From: Epiperipatus broadwayi
Taxonomy: Eukaryota > Onychophora > Udeonychophora > Euonychophora > Peripatidae
Assembly (NCBI GenBank): GCA_028023455.1
Contig: JAQFVV010006216.1
Coordinates: 5,226,877 to 5,290,876 of the forward strand
Length of the DNA: 64,000 bases
Direction of reading: 5' to 3'
The position numbers and the translations under genes are program-made. Each line of letters starts with the position of its first letter. The stretch's first letter is position 1. Below are positions 24,603-35,932 of this stretch, in pieces. The notes beneath the pieces were generated by a model. The model had not been told where the DNA came from and did not search any database. It saw only the letters and a list, made by a program, of their open reading frames with translations.

Positions 24603-27311
24603 TGTAACAGTCATTATCGTGTATCTTGCTAACACACTGCAGAATTCAAACCCCAGACACGAAACTGAACATTCTAGGAGGGGTTGCCTTCTAGAAATAC
24701 TAAGTTCGAATCTAAAGTCCAAATTTCACAGCGCCATCTACGGGATAACGCATCTGATGCCACTACTAGTATAACCTTTGACCGGTGCCTGGTGGTCAGG
24801 GAGAAACAAAAGACTCTATACTAAAAGAAGTTTGGGTGGCTAATTAACGTCTATGGATTTACAAAAGAAATGCAGAAAATATATATATAGACCGAGACAG
24901 TGATAGGAATCAAATAAAATAAGAGATCAAATTTAGTTTTTAAATAATTTCACACAATTTATTTATATAAATATATATATAATGCCACTGTCTGCTTATA
25001 TGAGACAGGGACGCATATTAAATAATTGTGGGCATTATATTTCAATAAATGACAAAAAGACTTTAAAACAAAGTGATACATTCTATTCCTCGGGCTAATA
25101 GCATTACGATAATGTGCTTGATGAGATAGGAACATGTGCGAGGTGCTTTGAGCAATTATACAAGTCTAAGAAAATATTTAAAAATTAAGTGTTCTAAAAT
25201 ATTTATTGATTTCGAGAATAGCACGGACTAAAGCTTATTAAGCAACAAAGTGGGAATGTGATCAAAGCATTTATTTGAGAATAATAATAATAAAGTTGCA
25301 TTGGGAGGTCAGTATTGCTGATAATGAATTTATTAAAGTTGGAGGGTGTGACACATTTAAGTCATGGATGCTTCGTAAAATAAATATAAAATAAAACAAT
25401 ATTGAAGATCCGGAATAATTACGGAGGGCATCTCGCCGCTAACCCGTAGGAAAGTATTTTATGAACAGCCGAAACTTAGCGACTGTGTGATGATTGCGTT
25501 TAATTCCCAGGGGTGTCTTTGGGACACCCTCTGCCTGGAAACTGCAAGTGTGGAGAGAACAGCCTTAGCCGTGTAAAGAATCCTTGGAAAAATAAAACAA
25601 AGCAGTCTCAACAACCAATTCATTTACCAGCAATACGAGACGAGTGTACATAAAACATACTGAATGGGTTTTACTTGGATTAAGAGAAATGCCCAATCAA
25701 ATTCCCCGAAATTCATTTAAAAGGGTCCGCACATTCTCGACGTCAATGATGAACTTTATAATTAAAGTACAACACGGTAATTAAAATAGGAAAATGCATG
25801 CTTGTGGGTTTAAAAAGGAAGTATAGATTTATATACGCAAACATGCATTAAGGGACACATTTAACCATTGACTTCGCACATACTCTTATATTAGATTAAA
25901 ATCAATAACATGTAGATTTTAAACTATGTGATTATATTATATTAAAGAAAAGAATCGCCCTCGAACGAGTGATTTGCAAGATAATAAAATTGGAAAATTA
26001 TAAATTTAAAATATGCCTTAATAGCGGCGTCTTACTTTCAAGAGAGGGAATAGTTCACTCGGTCAAAGACGATTCTGACACATTATCATAATAAAATAAA
26101 AGAAAGCTTTATAAATAGAAAATATTAACCCAAGGATAGAGCAAAATGTTGAGTATATTTAAACACTTTAAAGAAATACATAATGAAGTTATGTGAAATA
26201 TAAGAAAAACAATTTTAAATAGCTATAGCATGTTAGTTAGGAATCACAAGAGCTCTTGGATTAATTTAGGGTTACCTCTGGAGATGCATTTGCAGGTAGA
26301 TGTTCGGCAGGTTTTATAATTCAGCAGCAAAATCTGGAATGTTCATATTTTGGCAGCGGCAGCAGTTCCGGGGTTTCTTATGTGATAGCTGTCGATGGTA
26401 TGGAGCAGCCGCTGGCTATTCCGAGGGGACATAGCCATCTTAATGCCTCTACTCTGACATGTCAAGGTAAGAAATTATTAGAATAGAACACAGAATGATT
26501 TCTCTTAGACACATTAGAATAAAAACTACTAACTGGAGAACAAAAGAAAAACCTCCTTTTTATAGTAGAATTTAACAATAGAACTGCCCTGGAGCATTAC
26601 AAAAATATCGGACTTATCAGCTGTAATTAAATCATCGGAATGTCTAAAGAAATTCAACATTAATTAATTTCTTTTGTTAATTTCCCTGTCGACATTCGAA
26701 TTACAAACTAGATTTAGTTAAAAATTACTTTTATTAATTAAAGAAAACCTTAAGTGGACATCTGCTGTTTTTAGATAAACTTATACAACATTTACTAATT
26801 AAACTATTGTCCCTCATTTATTTTAACAGAAATATTTGGAATAACTTTTATTAAATTAAAGAAAATGATTTTACTTTTTTAAATTGCAATATTTGAATCT
26901 ATTTACTAAACAAATATTTACTAAATGAATTTTATTTTAAATCAAAATATATTACAACAGTGATATATTTGTAAATAGATTCAAACAAAATAATTTTAAC
27001 AATTTATAATTTTGATATGTTTTAAAATGGATATCATAGTGTGTGCGCAATTACGACTTATATAACTTATTTTTTAATAAATGTAAATTATGTGAACAAA
27101 TACATAATTCATAATATTTTATTTTATTTGGGAATAAGTTATATATATAATACGAGCATTGTGCTCATGGTTTAAAATTAGGTGGGATTTTCGGTATATA
27201 AGTGTATTGCAGACACACTACGATAGATTGGGGTTCAAACTAAGGTATGAGGGTAGGAAGTAGGTGAGAAAAGGTGAAACAAAGATCTGCAAAGCAGACC
27301 TTACTGTTTCA
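24603..27311 (-). repeat. F2 LTR, left (3' LTR)
   Basis: 2,709 bp. U3-end palindrome at 27,275-27,311, TATA box (minus strand TATAAAAAGG) at 26,564-26,555. On the minus strand AAGGGAATG sits just before the U3 start and is a possible polypurine tract. Confidence 0.9.
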
Positions 27312-27654
27312 CATTCCCTTAGTGATGGAACAAAAAAAAATTGTTAAAAAAAAAGATCTTACAACAGGTTTCCACCTATGAAGTCTGCATAAAAAAAATT
27401 TACAAGATAACCCATAATGTACAGGATATAAATATAATGAAGAAACGAAACTGAATTATATACCCGGATCATATTAATAAATCTACCATCTAACGAACAT
27501 TTTCTATTATTTCCCCCCCACTCTTTCAACGAAATTTTATTTAAAAAGACTAATAGTTTAACACTGTTTATATCCGATCTCCTTTTTATATTATCCTGAG
27601 TGACGTGTCCATTTCTCTTTTTTGTTGTTGTTGGTTTTTTTTAAAAAAAAACTA
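27312..27654. other. F2 interior, 3' non-coding part
   Basis: A-rich and C-rich AT DNA between the gag-like ORF and the 3' LTR. No pol domain, no repeat. The place where pol would be expected is simply missing. Confidence 0.6.
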
Positions 27655-27794
27655 CTATAATCCTGGGTCTGGTGGGTAATAACTGCTTTTATAATTTGAT
27701 GACTGCAGTCTCGGATTATCAGGTCTCTTTACCTTGTCTGGCGGTTCTTTGGCCCAGGGACTGAAATCCAGAGTGGTGGTTAATAACTGAAGCT

Positions 27795-28427
27795 TTAAGC
27801 TGTTGCAATTATTTGCCTTATTGGTGGCTCCTTGGCCCATGAGCTGAAATCCAGTGCTATCATTGTTTTCACTATTTCCTTTATCCGATATATTCTTGCT
27901 ATATCAGGTAGGAAATTTTCCTGGTTTTCTTTATGTCCTTTGATGTTGGTGGTAAGCATGGTTAGCTGGGTTTGAATCTGTAAGTCCCGTACATTCTTGG
28001 CTGGAAATATCTCATATAAATACAGTTGTGGACATTTTTTGACTTCGTGAAAAATTTTTATGTGACGAAGCTTGGTTAGCTGGGTTTGATGTCCTGTGTC
28101 CTGGACATCATTTAATGGAAGTACTCTTTCCAAAGAAAGTTCGGGACATTTTTTTACTTCCTGGAATATTCTAGTGTTGAGCTGGGTTGGCTGAGTTCGA
28201 GGTCCCAGGTCTGGTGTATCAGTCTTCTCTGTGGAATCATTTGTCTCAACTTTCTGGTTCATGAGTTTATCTGCCATCTCTTGCCATCCAGGGAGGAGCC
28301 TGTACAGTGCTCTAAGTTCCTCACCTCTCCGGCTTTCTTATGCCCATCTTTTCGCTCTTTCTTCACCTTGCTTAAACAATTCTATAATAGTCCGGAAACG
28401 GACCTCATTAGTATCCGTATCCTCCAT
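27795..28427 (-). pseudogene. F2 gag-like ORF with internal repeats
   Basis: From ATG at 28,427 the minus strand encodes MEDTDTNEVRFRTIIELF and 11 more residues to one in-frame TAA (28,340-28,338), then 20 codons leading to a second ATG at 28,277 and a 160-codon open frame ending at 27,795: about 210 codons in one frame with a single stop. The middle holds a module of about 38 residues repeated two and a half times (core IF-EVKKCP-L, with QTQLT). The end has LDFSSWAKEPP, repeated as LDFSPWAKEPP in another frame at 27,840-27,655. Charged and soluble, no signal peptide or membrane segment. Position after the 5' LTR suggests a gag protein, but I recognise no family. Confidence 0.6.
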
Positions 28428-29076
28428 GGCCTTGGATGTTACTGTGATCGATGATGATTGTTTTCCTTTTATTTTATTTTACTATTTAATATATCCTTAA
28501 AAAAATTTTTTTAAACGAATAGGTGTACTTTTAAAACAATGTATAGCACTGATAAGAAAAATTTTTAAATGTTTTTACGTTGAGCTTACTAAAACTAATA
28601 CGGTTAAAAAATACTATTACTATTTTTCCTTGTTTGACTCTCTGCGATTACTATGTTTAATTACAATTTTATTGATGGCTAATAGGCTATCTCCCTCTTG
28701 GTTCTGTTGGTCTAATTGATGCTTTTACATTTCACTAAACCCCCCGACTACTACCCTTTTATTACTGCAAAAATTTCTTGTTTAAATCTGCTGCCAACAT
28801 ATATATTTTTAACTGCCCGTATATATAAAAAAATCTCTTAAATTCTATCTGTCAAAATATTTCGCTAAAATATATTTTTAAACTCAAGCAACTTTATTTA
28901 TATATATAAACATTCGCTAGATCCGGGTATAATTATTTCGTTCCCTCTTATTTAAGATTTGCATACATATATATTTATTGACATTATAATTATTGATCCG
29001 ATTCACGTCTCATTATTTGGTCTAAGAAAATTTATACATGTAAAAAAAACAAATTTCATACAAAAGAATTTAGCCT

Positions 29077-29140
29077 GGTGACAAAATTTATTTTAGAAGT
29101 AACTCCGTTTAGTGAAATTACCCTTGGGCGCCATGTCACC
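29077..29140 (-). other. F2 leader hairpin with second tRNA-Lys-like site
   Basis: Minus-strand TGGCGCCCAAGGG (29,133-29,121) matches the first ten bases of a tRNA-Lys primer site exactly. It sits between inverted arms GGTGACA and TGTCACC (29,140-29,134 and 29,083-29,077). It is 640 bp inside the LTR, so it could be an alternative primer site, a structured leader element or chance. Confidence 0.4.
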
Positions 29141-29732
29141 AATTAAAATATCCATAGACTGTTAGCTTCCCAAAATTAATTTTAAATTATTCCATTTAAC
29201 TACGGGCACTCGTTAAAACATTCGCATTTTTTTTTTATTGATTACAACATTTTATTTATTATTGAATTCCATATGATAGCCTATTATATGTCATTACCAT
29301 ACAAAATTATTATTATGCTATCTTGCGCATTGAGCCGATAAAACTTTATTTTGATAGAAAATACAATATTTGAAATATTTATAATTGTCACAATATTCAC
29401 TTGGGACAATATTTAAGTAATTTACGCTATGCGTACATAGCGTGATTTAAGTGAAACAATATATAGAGATAAATACAGATGGCTCGTATCACACTATAGC
29501 ATGTTTGGACAAGTTCTGATTATATAGGATAAGTAATTGAATGCCCAAGTCAAACAAAATATATGAAATATACACGCAAATAGATAATATAGAGTTTGAA
29601 AAATATTATATATCAAAAATATAAAGGATTTGAGTGATTACATACGAAACAAAATGCTAAAATTAAGCTACAGGGATGTGGGTGTTTAACTAATTAAGAT
29701 CTACAGGGATGTGGCTGTTTAAATATTTGAGG

Positions 29733-29752
29733 CTCCACGTTTGGGCAAGCCA
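29733..29752 (-). promoter_or_regulatory. F2 candidate primer-binding site (tRNA-Lys-like)
   Basis: Minus-strand TGGCTTGCCCAAACGTGGAG resembles the tRNA-Lys primer site TGGCGCCCAACGTGGGG with small insertions. It begins 25 nt inside the 5' LTR. A competing, better-matching site lies at 29,133. Confidence 0.4.
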
Positions 29753-29777
29753 TGGACCCGGGAAAAAAAATTGACTA

Positions 29778-32488
29778 TGTAACAGTCAGAATCGTCTATC
29801 TCGCTAACACACTGCAGAATTCAAACCCCAGACACGAAACTGAACATTCTAGGAGGGGTTGCCTTCTAGAAATACTAAGTTCGAATCTAAAGTCCAAATT
29901 TCACAGCGCCATTTACGGGATAACGCATCTGATGCCACTACTAGTATAACCTTTGACCGGTGCCTGGTGGTCAGGGAGAAACAAAAGACTCTATACTAAA
30001 AGAAGTTTGGGTGGCTAATTAACGTCTATGAATTTACAAAAAAAATGCAGAAAATATATATATAGACTGAGACAGTGATAGGAAGCAAATAAAATAAGAG
30101 ATCAAATTTAGTTTTAAATAATTTCACACAATTTATTTATATAAATATATATATATAACACCACTGTCTGCTTATATGAGACAGGGACGCATATTAAATA
30201 ATTGTGGGCATTATATTTCAATAAATGACAAAAAGACTTTAAAACAAAGTGATACTTTCTATTCCTCGGGCTAATAGCATTATGATAATGTGCTTGATGA
30301 GATAGGAACATGTGCGAGGTGCTTTGAGCAATTATACAAGTCTAAGAAAATATTTGAAAATTAAGTGTTCTAAAATATTTATTGATTTCGAGAATAGCAC
30401 GGACTAAAGCTTATTAAGCAACAAAGTGGGAATGTGATCAAAGCATTTATTTGAGAATAATAATAATAAAGTTGCATTGGGAGGTCAGTATTGCTGATAA
30501 TGAATTTATTAAAGTTGGAGGGTGTGACACATTTAAGTCATGGATGCTTCGTAAAATAAATATAAAATAAAACAATATTGAAGATCCGGAATAATTACGG
30601 AGGGCATCTCGCCGCTAACCCGTAGAAAAGTATTTTATGAACAGCCGAAACTTAGCGACTGTGTGATGATTGCGTTTAATTCCCAGGGGTGTCTTTGGAA
30701 CACCCTCTGCCTGGAAACTGCAAGCGTGGAGAGAACGGCCTTAGCCGTGTAAAGAATCCTTGGAAAAATAAAACAAAGCAGTCTCAACAACCAATTCATT
30801 TACCAGCAATACGAGATGAGTGTACATAAAACATACTGAATGGGTTTTACTTGGATTAAGAGAAATGCCCAATCAAATTCCCCGAAATTCATTTAAAAGG
30901 GTCCACACATTCTCGACGTCAATGATGAACTTTATAATTAAAGTACAACACGGTAATTAAAATAGGAAAATGCATGCTTGCGGGTTTAAAAAGGAAGTAT
31001 AGATTTATATATGCAAACATGCATTAAGGGACACATTTTGCCATTGACTTCGCACATACTCTTATATTAGATTAAAATCAATAACATGTAGATTTTAAAC
31101 TATGTGATTATATTATATTAAAGAAAAGAATCGCCCTCGAACGAGTGATTTGCAAGATAATAAAATTGGAAAATTATAAATTTAAAATATGCCTTAATAG
31201 TGGCGTCTTACTTTCAATAGAGGGAATAGTTTACTCGGTCAAAGACGATTCTGACACATTATCATAATAAAATAAAAGAAAGCTTTATAAATAGAAAATA
31301 TTAACCCAAGGATAGAGCAAAATGTTGAGTATATTTAAACACTTTAAAGAAATACATAATGAAGTTATGTGAAATATAAGGAAAACAATTTTAAATAGCT
31401 ATAGCATGTTAGTTAGGAATCACAAGAGCTCTTGGGTTAATTTAGGGTTACCTCTGGAGACGCATTTGCAGGTAGATGTTCGGCAGGTTTTATAATTCAG
31501 CAGCAAAATCTGGAATGTTCATATTTTGGCAGCGGCAGCAGTTCCGGGGTTTCTTATGTGATAACTGTCGATGGTATGGAGCAGCGGCTGGCTATTCCGA
31601 GGGAACATAGCCATCTTAACGCCTCTACTCTGACATGGCAAGGTAAGCAAATTATTAGAATAGAACACAGAATGATTTCTCTTAGATACATTAGAATAAA
31701 AACTAATAACTGGAGAACAAAAGAAAAACCTCCTTTTTATAGTAGAATTTAACAATAGAACTGCCCTGGAGCATTACAAAAATATCGAACTTATCAGCTG
31801 TAATTAAATCATCGGAATGTCTAAAGGAATTCAACATTAATTAATTTCTTTTGTTAATTTCCCTGTCGACATTCGAATTACAAACTAGATTTAGTTAAAA
31901 ATTACTTTTATTAATTAAAGAAAACCTTAAGTGGACATCTGCTGTTTTTAGATAAACTTATACAACATTTACTAATTAAACTATTGTCCCTCATTTATTT
32001 TAACAGAAATATTTGGAATAACTTTTATTAAATTAAAGAAAATGATTTTACTTTTTTAAATTGCAATATTTGAATCTATTTACTAAACGAATATTTACTA
32101 AATGAATTTTATTTTAAATCAAAATATATTACGACAGTAATATATTTGTAAATAGATTCAAACAAAATAATTTTAACAATTTATAATATTGATATGTTTT
32201 AAAATGGATATCATAGTGTGTGCGCAATTACGATTTATATAACTTATTTTTTAATAAATGTAAATTATGTGAACAAATACATAATTCATAATATTTTATT
32301 TTATTTGGGAATAAGTTATATATATAATATGAGCATTGTGCTCGTGGTTTAAAATTAGGCGGGATTTTTGGTATATAAGTGTATTGCAGACACACTACGA
32401 TAGATTGGGATTCAACCTAAGGTATGAGGGTAGGAAGTAGGTGAGAAAAGGTGAAACGAAGATATGCAAAGCAGACCTTACTGTTTCA
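29778..32488 (-). repeat. F2 LTR, right (5' LTR)
   Basis: 2,711 bp, colinear with the left LTR. U3-end palindrome 32,452-32,488. The TATA box is about 750 bp from the U3 start, leaving almost 2 kb for R and U5, an unusually long leader region. Confidence 0.9.
31732..31741 (-). promoter_or_regulatory. F2 LTR TATA box
   Basis: TATAAAAAGG on the minus strand, repeated at 26,564-26,555 in the other LTR and matched in position by GTATAAATAA in F3. It indicates transcription toward lower coordinates, in agreement with the gag-like ORF strand. Confidence 0.6.
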
Positions 32489-32492
32489 ATAC

Positions 32493-32720
32493 TATAAACA
32501 TTATTTGGGAAAAGCACTTCGTTATCTTTTATTAATATGAAAAGTAAAAGCCCCTTAAAAGCTGTCACTTCTCTTTACTTTTAAAAAACTCACGAGAATT
32601 ATACATGTAATAATTATTTATGGACAAGGAATAAAACATTATACAACATTATTATTATTCAGATCACATACATGAAAGAAAAGAAAACAAAAACTGCCAC
32701 TAATTTATTTTATAGCCCTG
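32493..32720. repeat. F1 internal tandem array, right part
   Basis: Two more units (CCCCTTAAAAGCTGTCACTT at about 32,551 and AACTGCCACTAATTTATTTT at about 32,690) resume directly after the F2 insertion, so F2 landed inside the array. Confidence 0.8.
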
Positions 32721-32991
32721 TGAAAACGATAAAACTTTTAAAATTTTTATGCGGAAAAAAAATATTGCATATATAACATACTATTTACTGGAAACATATT
32801 TTTGTATATATACTGAGAGAAAAATATTTATAATTATACTAACAATGACTCACAGGGAGTGTGTACCAATATTCAAAAAAATTTTTAAGCTGGGTGTCTG
32901 AACCGAAAAAAAAAATTTTTTTTTTTTTTTAAATCTGTTCTACCTATCACTATCTACTACTATCTCAGGTATGTGGGTGTTTGTATTCGAA

Positions 32992-33010
32992 GCCCTATGT
33001 TGATGTGCCA
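32992..33010 (-). promoter_or_regulatory. F1 candidate primer-binding site (tRNA-Lys-like)
   Basis: Minus-strand TGGCACATCAACATAGGGC resembles the tRNA-Lys primer site TGGCGCCCAACGTGGGGC, with differences largely of the CpG-to-TpG/CpA kind. It begins 23 nt inside the LTR, further than usual; F2 and R2 show nearly the same offset. Confidence 0.45.
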
Positions 33011-33033
33011 AACCCGGGGAAAAGAAAAAAATC

Positions 33034-35932
33034 TGTGCCGGTCAGATTTGTATGTTCACGTAACAAGATCTAGCATCTAGACAAAAGTACCTCGAATCCA
33101 ATCGTGCACAAGATACACAGGTCAGGAACACTCATGAACTCTGCCCTATTTGCCTATTTCCCAGATCTATAACATTATGAACAACAATCCTGATGACATC
33201 GATTTAATTTACTTCTCACTGCCGGCATCGCTCATCAGAGACACAAAAAGACTCTAGGCTAAACTTTAATGATAGACTAACTTAACAACTAGCTATATTT
33301 TATGAGCAATGAAGGCTCATGACCTAGCATATTAATTATGTATTTAGCAAAGATCATCTAGTCAAATCAAGCATAATTAATAACTTAATATATTAACTTA
33401 AGTAAAAGAAAGCAATGGTTCAAGAGTTGATATATATAGTTTACGATTTATTAATAACAAAAATTATGTCAGGTTATTTATCCGACATTAGCCTCATAAG
33501 TATTATATATATATATAATTCATCTTTAACAATAACATGATATTTGCGGCTATGCCAATAATATATATGTGACTTAATGAATTAGCGCTATTGGAATACA
33601 TTATTAAAATACTATTACACCCCCAGAGAGACAAAAAGAGCATTTACTTAATTTAAAAAGACGATAATTTTACAAGCAGATATTACATTTGGTTACTCAA
33701 TATGATTATTAATTTTGAGTTATAAATAATTAATGTGCAGGACGGATAATGAATAATTATATAAATGATAACAAATTTATCACGTTGATATGCATAGTAA
33801 ACTAATGGAAATATGTCTGTTTAAAGAAATCATCACATTACGACTTATGGCTATTTTTGGGCAACTAGTAATACACTGAAAGGCGGTGCATGCATGGCAG
33901 CAGATTGGGGTGGCCCAATTATGGATCCTGGAGTGTGCTTCATGAATTTTAATAATGAAGTTTACCGACTTCCTCTGCAAACATAGGCAGGGTCGATATT
34001 GAGACGAAGGGTGGTCGGCAACATCTTTATTGTGCTGGTTTCCCAGATCACTCCCCATATAAAGTATGCACATAAGACCAAGTATGTCCCCAGGGTGGTT
34101 TTACAGCCTGGTTCAAGGACATTGAGAAATGATGATGGGGCTCGACTTAGTGAATACCTCCATGAGAGAAAGAAGCACGAATATATATAAAATGAAGTGG
34201 CCTATATGCATGCAACACTTAATAACATAATATAACTATAGCTTTAAAGACTATCTAAACATATTTATTGCCCATAATTGTGAAATACTTGGTGTAATGG
34301 TATGGTTTCTTCGTTAAACAAACATGGATAATAATTATAATTAAATATAAAACTAAGATCTGAAGATCCCCCCCCCCTTACATTATATTACTTAATATAA
34401 TTCATTACTTCCCATACATTTAATAAATCTCAATCTTGGTTACTAAATGCCCTTATGAAAGTATATAATTTATTACAAAATAAATGGGTGGTGGTAATAG
34501 CTATGATGGATTTTACATATATAATATAAATTAATAATAAGAAATAGCGCATTATTTAGAAAGGAAAATATAAAAAAACAGGTGTTAATCTGTTTTTCTA
34601 CAGTGAACATAAAAATATAATTAGTTTGTTTATATAAAATCGCAAGCACCTGGGGAAGTCGAATAAGACTTGTTTTGATTAAGTTATACGTTAATTACCC
34701 GATAAATGATGGGTGGGGAAAATGAAAATAAATTATATGCTTGCATTTTAGAAATACTATTGGCATTTCTTCTAAAATATAAATACATAAATCTAAATGG
34801 AAATTATTTGCTGCTTGGAAATAAAAAAAAAGAAAACATTGTATAAGAGGCTTAGTATTGATTAGTTATAGAGAGTTATAAGAATTACATGTTTTGAAGA
34901 CATTTAATATAGTTGATTAGAAAATATAAATATTACAGAGAAGGCAGGATTTAAGAATTACGAGCGGTCAAAGTTCTTTTACCTTGCTATTTGGAAGAGT
35001 GATTTTACTACATGTCAGTCCATCAGTATTGGTTCACTAGATCTAGGGTAGCATTATTCTATGGTAGTTAGCATTTCACTTTCATAGAAAAAATATATAA
35101 AGTTCATCAGTACAGGATGCAGAACTTCATTTATGGGAACAGCATATTAGAATGGAGGGGAAAGGTGCAATTTCCCCTACTCATGGCACATTGAGTGAGA
35201 ATCAAAACTGGCATGGAATATGTATAGAAACATCATTATATAGTGGTCTCTTCTCCTTTGTGGATTCAAATTCAGCAGTATATATATATCTTTATTTTGA
35301 AGATGTAACTTAGCAACTACTGCTGGACCTGAGGCGGTTTCAGCACTTACTGTACATCTGGAATAATTTAACCAGATACTCTTATCTAGTAAGACTTTTG
35401 AAACAATGCAATTCTGTTATCAGTTTCTCGAACGATTGTTTTAAAATAAATCTTATGATTTTAAAACAAGCTAGCATGGACAAAATTTTCACTAATGGGT
35501 TTATTTTATTATTACAAAATTGTAATCTTTTACTTTTATCTAAGGGGATCTTCCGAGTAATTATTTTCGAGAGACTTTTTAACAAGATTGTATCATTTCT
35601 GGCTACAAAATTACATATGAAAAAAATAATGTTTCATATATGATACTTTATATATAACATAACTTTACTAATTTATTCACAATCTTCTACACTGAAATAT
35701 ATATAGATTTATTACTTACGCCCATATACACATGAGATTATTATTAAATAAAAATATTTTTAGATTAAAATACATGTGTTTACATGATTTATGTTAAAAT
35801 ACTAAGCAAAAGAAATATACGTATTATTAGATATGTATATATGTGTGTGAAATTGGGTTTGAATATAGTTAGATGGTAGGAGAAGGTATGTGGGCTGTGA
35901 AACAGGATCTGAGCATCAGATCATCTGTTTCA
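33034..35932 (-). repeat. F1 LTR, right (5' LTR)
   Basis: 2,899 bp. Starts TGTGCCGGTCAG and ends in CTGTTTCA. The U3-end palindrome is at 35,898-35,932. It contains an (AT)n at about 33,505-33,520 that is absent from the left copy. Next to it on the inner side is a CCCGGGG plus A-rich block and a tRNA-Lys-like primer site. Confidence 0.9.

Larger units (their letters stand above)
28428..29777. other. F2 interior, leader region
   Basis: About 1.35 kb of AT-rich non-coding sequence upstream of the gag-like ORF on the minus strand. It contains the primer-site candidates and two copies of CTACAGGGATGTGGnTGTTTAA near 29,668 and 29,701. Confidence 0.6.
24603..32488 (-). mobile_element. F2: youngest long-LTR retroelement, inside F1
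   Basis: LTRs 24,603-27,311 and 29,778-32,488 flank a 2,466-bp interior. A perfect target duplication ATAC lies at 24,599-24,602 and 32,489-32,492. LTR ends are TGTAACAG and CTGTTTCA. By eye the LTRs differ at roughly 1-2% of sites over most of their length (two differences in one 330-bp stretch), fewer than the F1 LTRs, which agrees with F2 being nested in F1. CpGs are retained. The interior has one gag-like minus-strand ORF and no recognisable pol. Confidence 0.9.
20162..35932 (-). mobile_element. F1: long-LTR retroelement inside F4, hosting F2
   Basis: Two direct LTRs (20,162-22,995 and 33,034-35,932) flank an interior of about 2.15 kb once F2 is removed (22,996-24,602 plus 32,489-33,033). 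The interior keeps a decayed trace of the F2 ORF region (TACCTGG and TTATGTC near 23,550) and a tandem array, but no gag, protease, RT or integrase. A polypurine-like GGGAAAA precedes the minus-strand U3 start, and a tRNA-Lys-like site lies inside the right LTR. It sits in an (AT)n run of F4. It looks non-autonomous. Confidence 0.85.

Noticed and set aside
33780-34190. ORFs of 63-97 codons on both strands, conserved in 20,916-21,259
   Set aside because: Both places are the same part of two F1 LTRs, so similarity is expected without selection. The related F4 region does not keep the same frame convincingly.
35898-35932. Helitron 3' hairpin
   Set aside because: Helitrons end in CTRR after the hairpin and make no target duplication. 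Here the hairpin reaches a CA terminus of a repeated LTR and 4-bp duplications are present in relatives.
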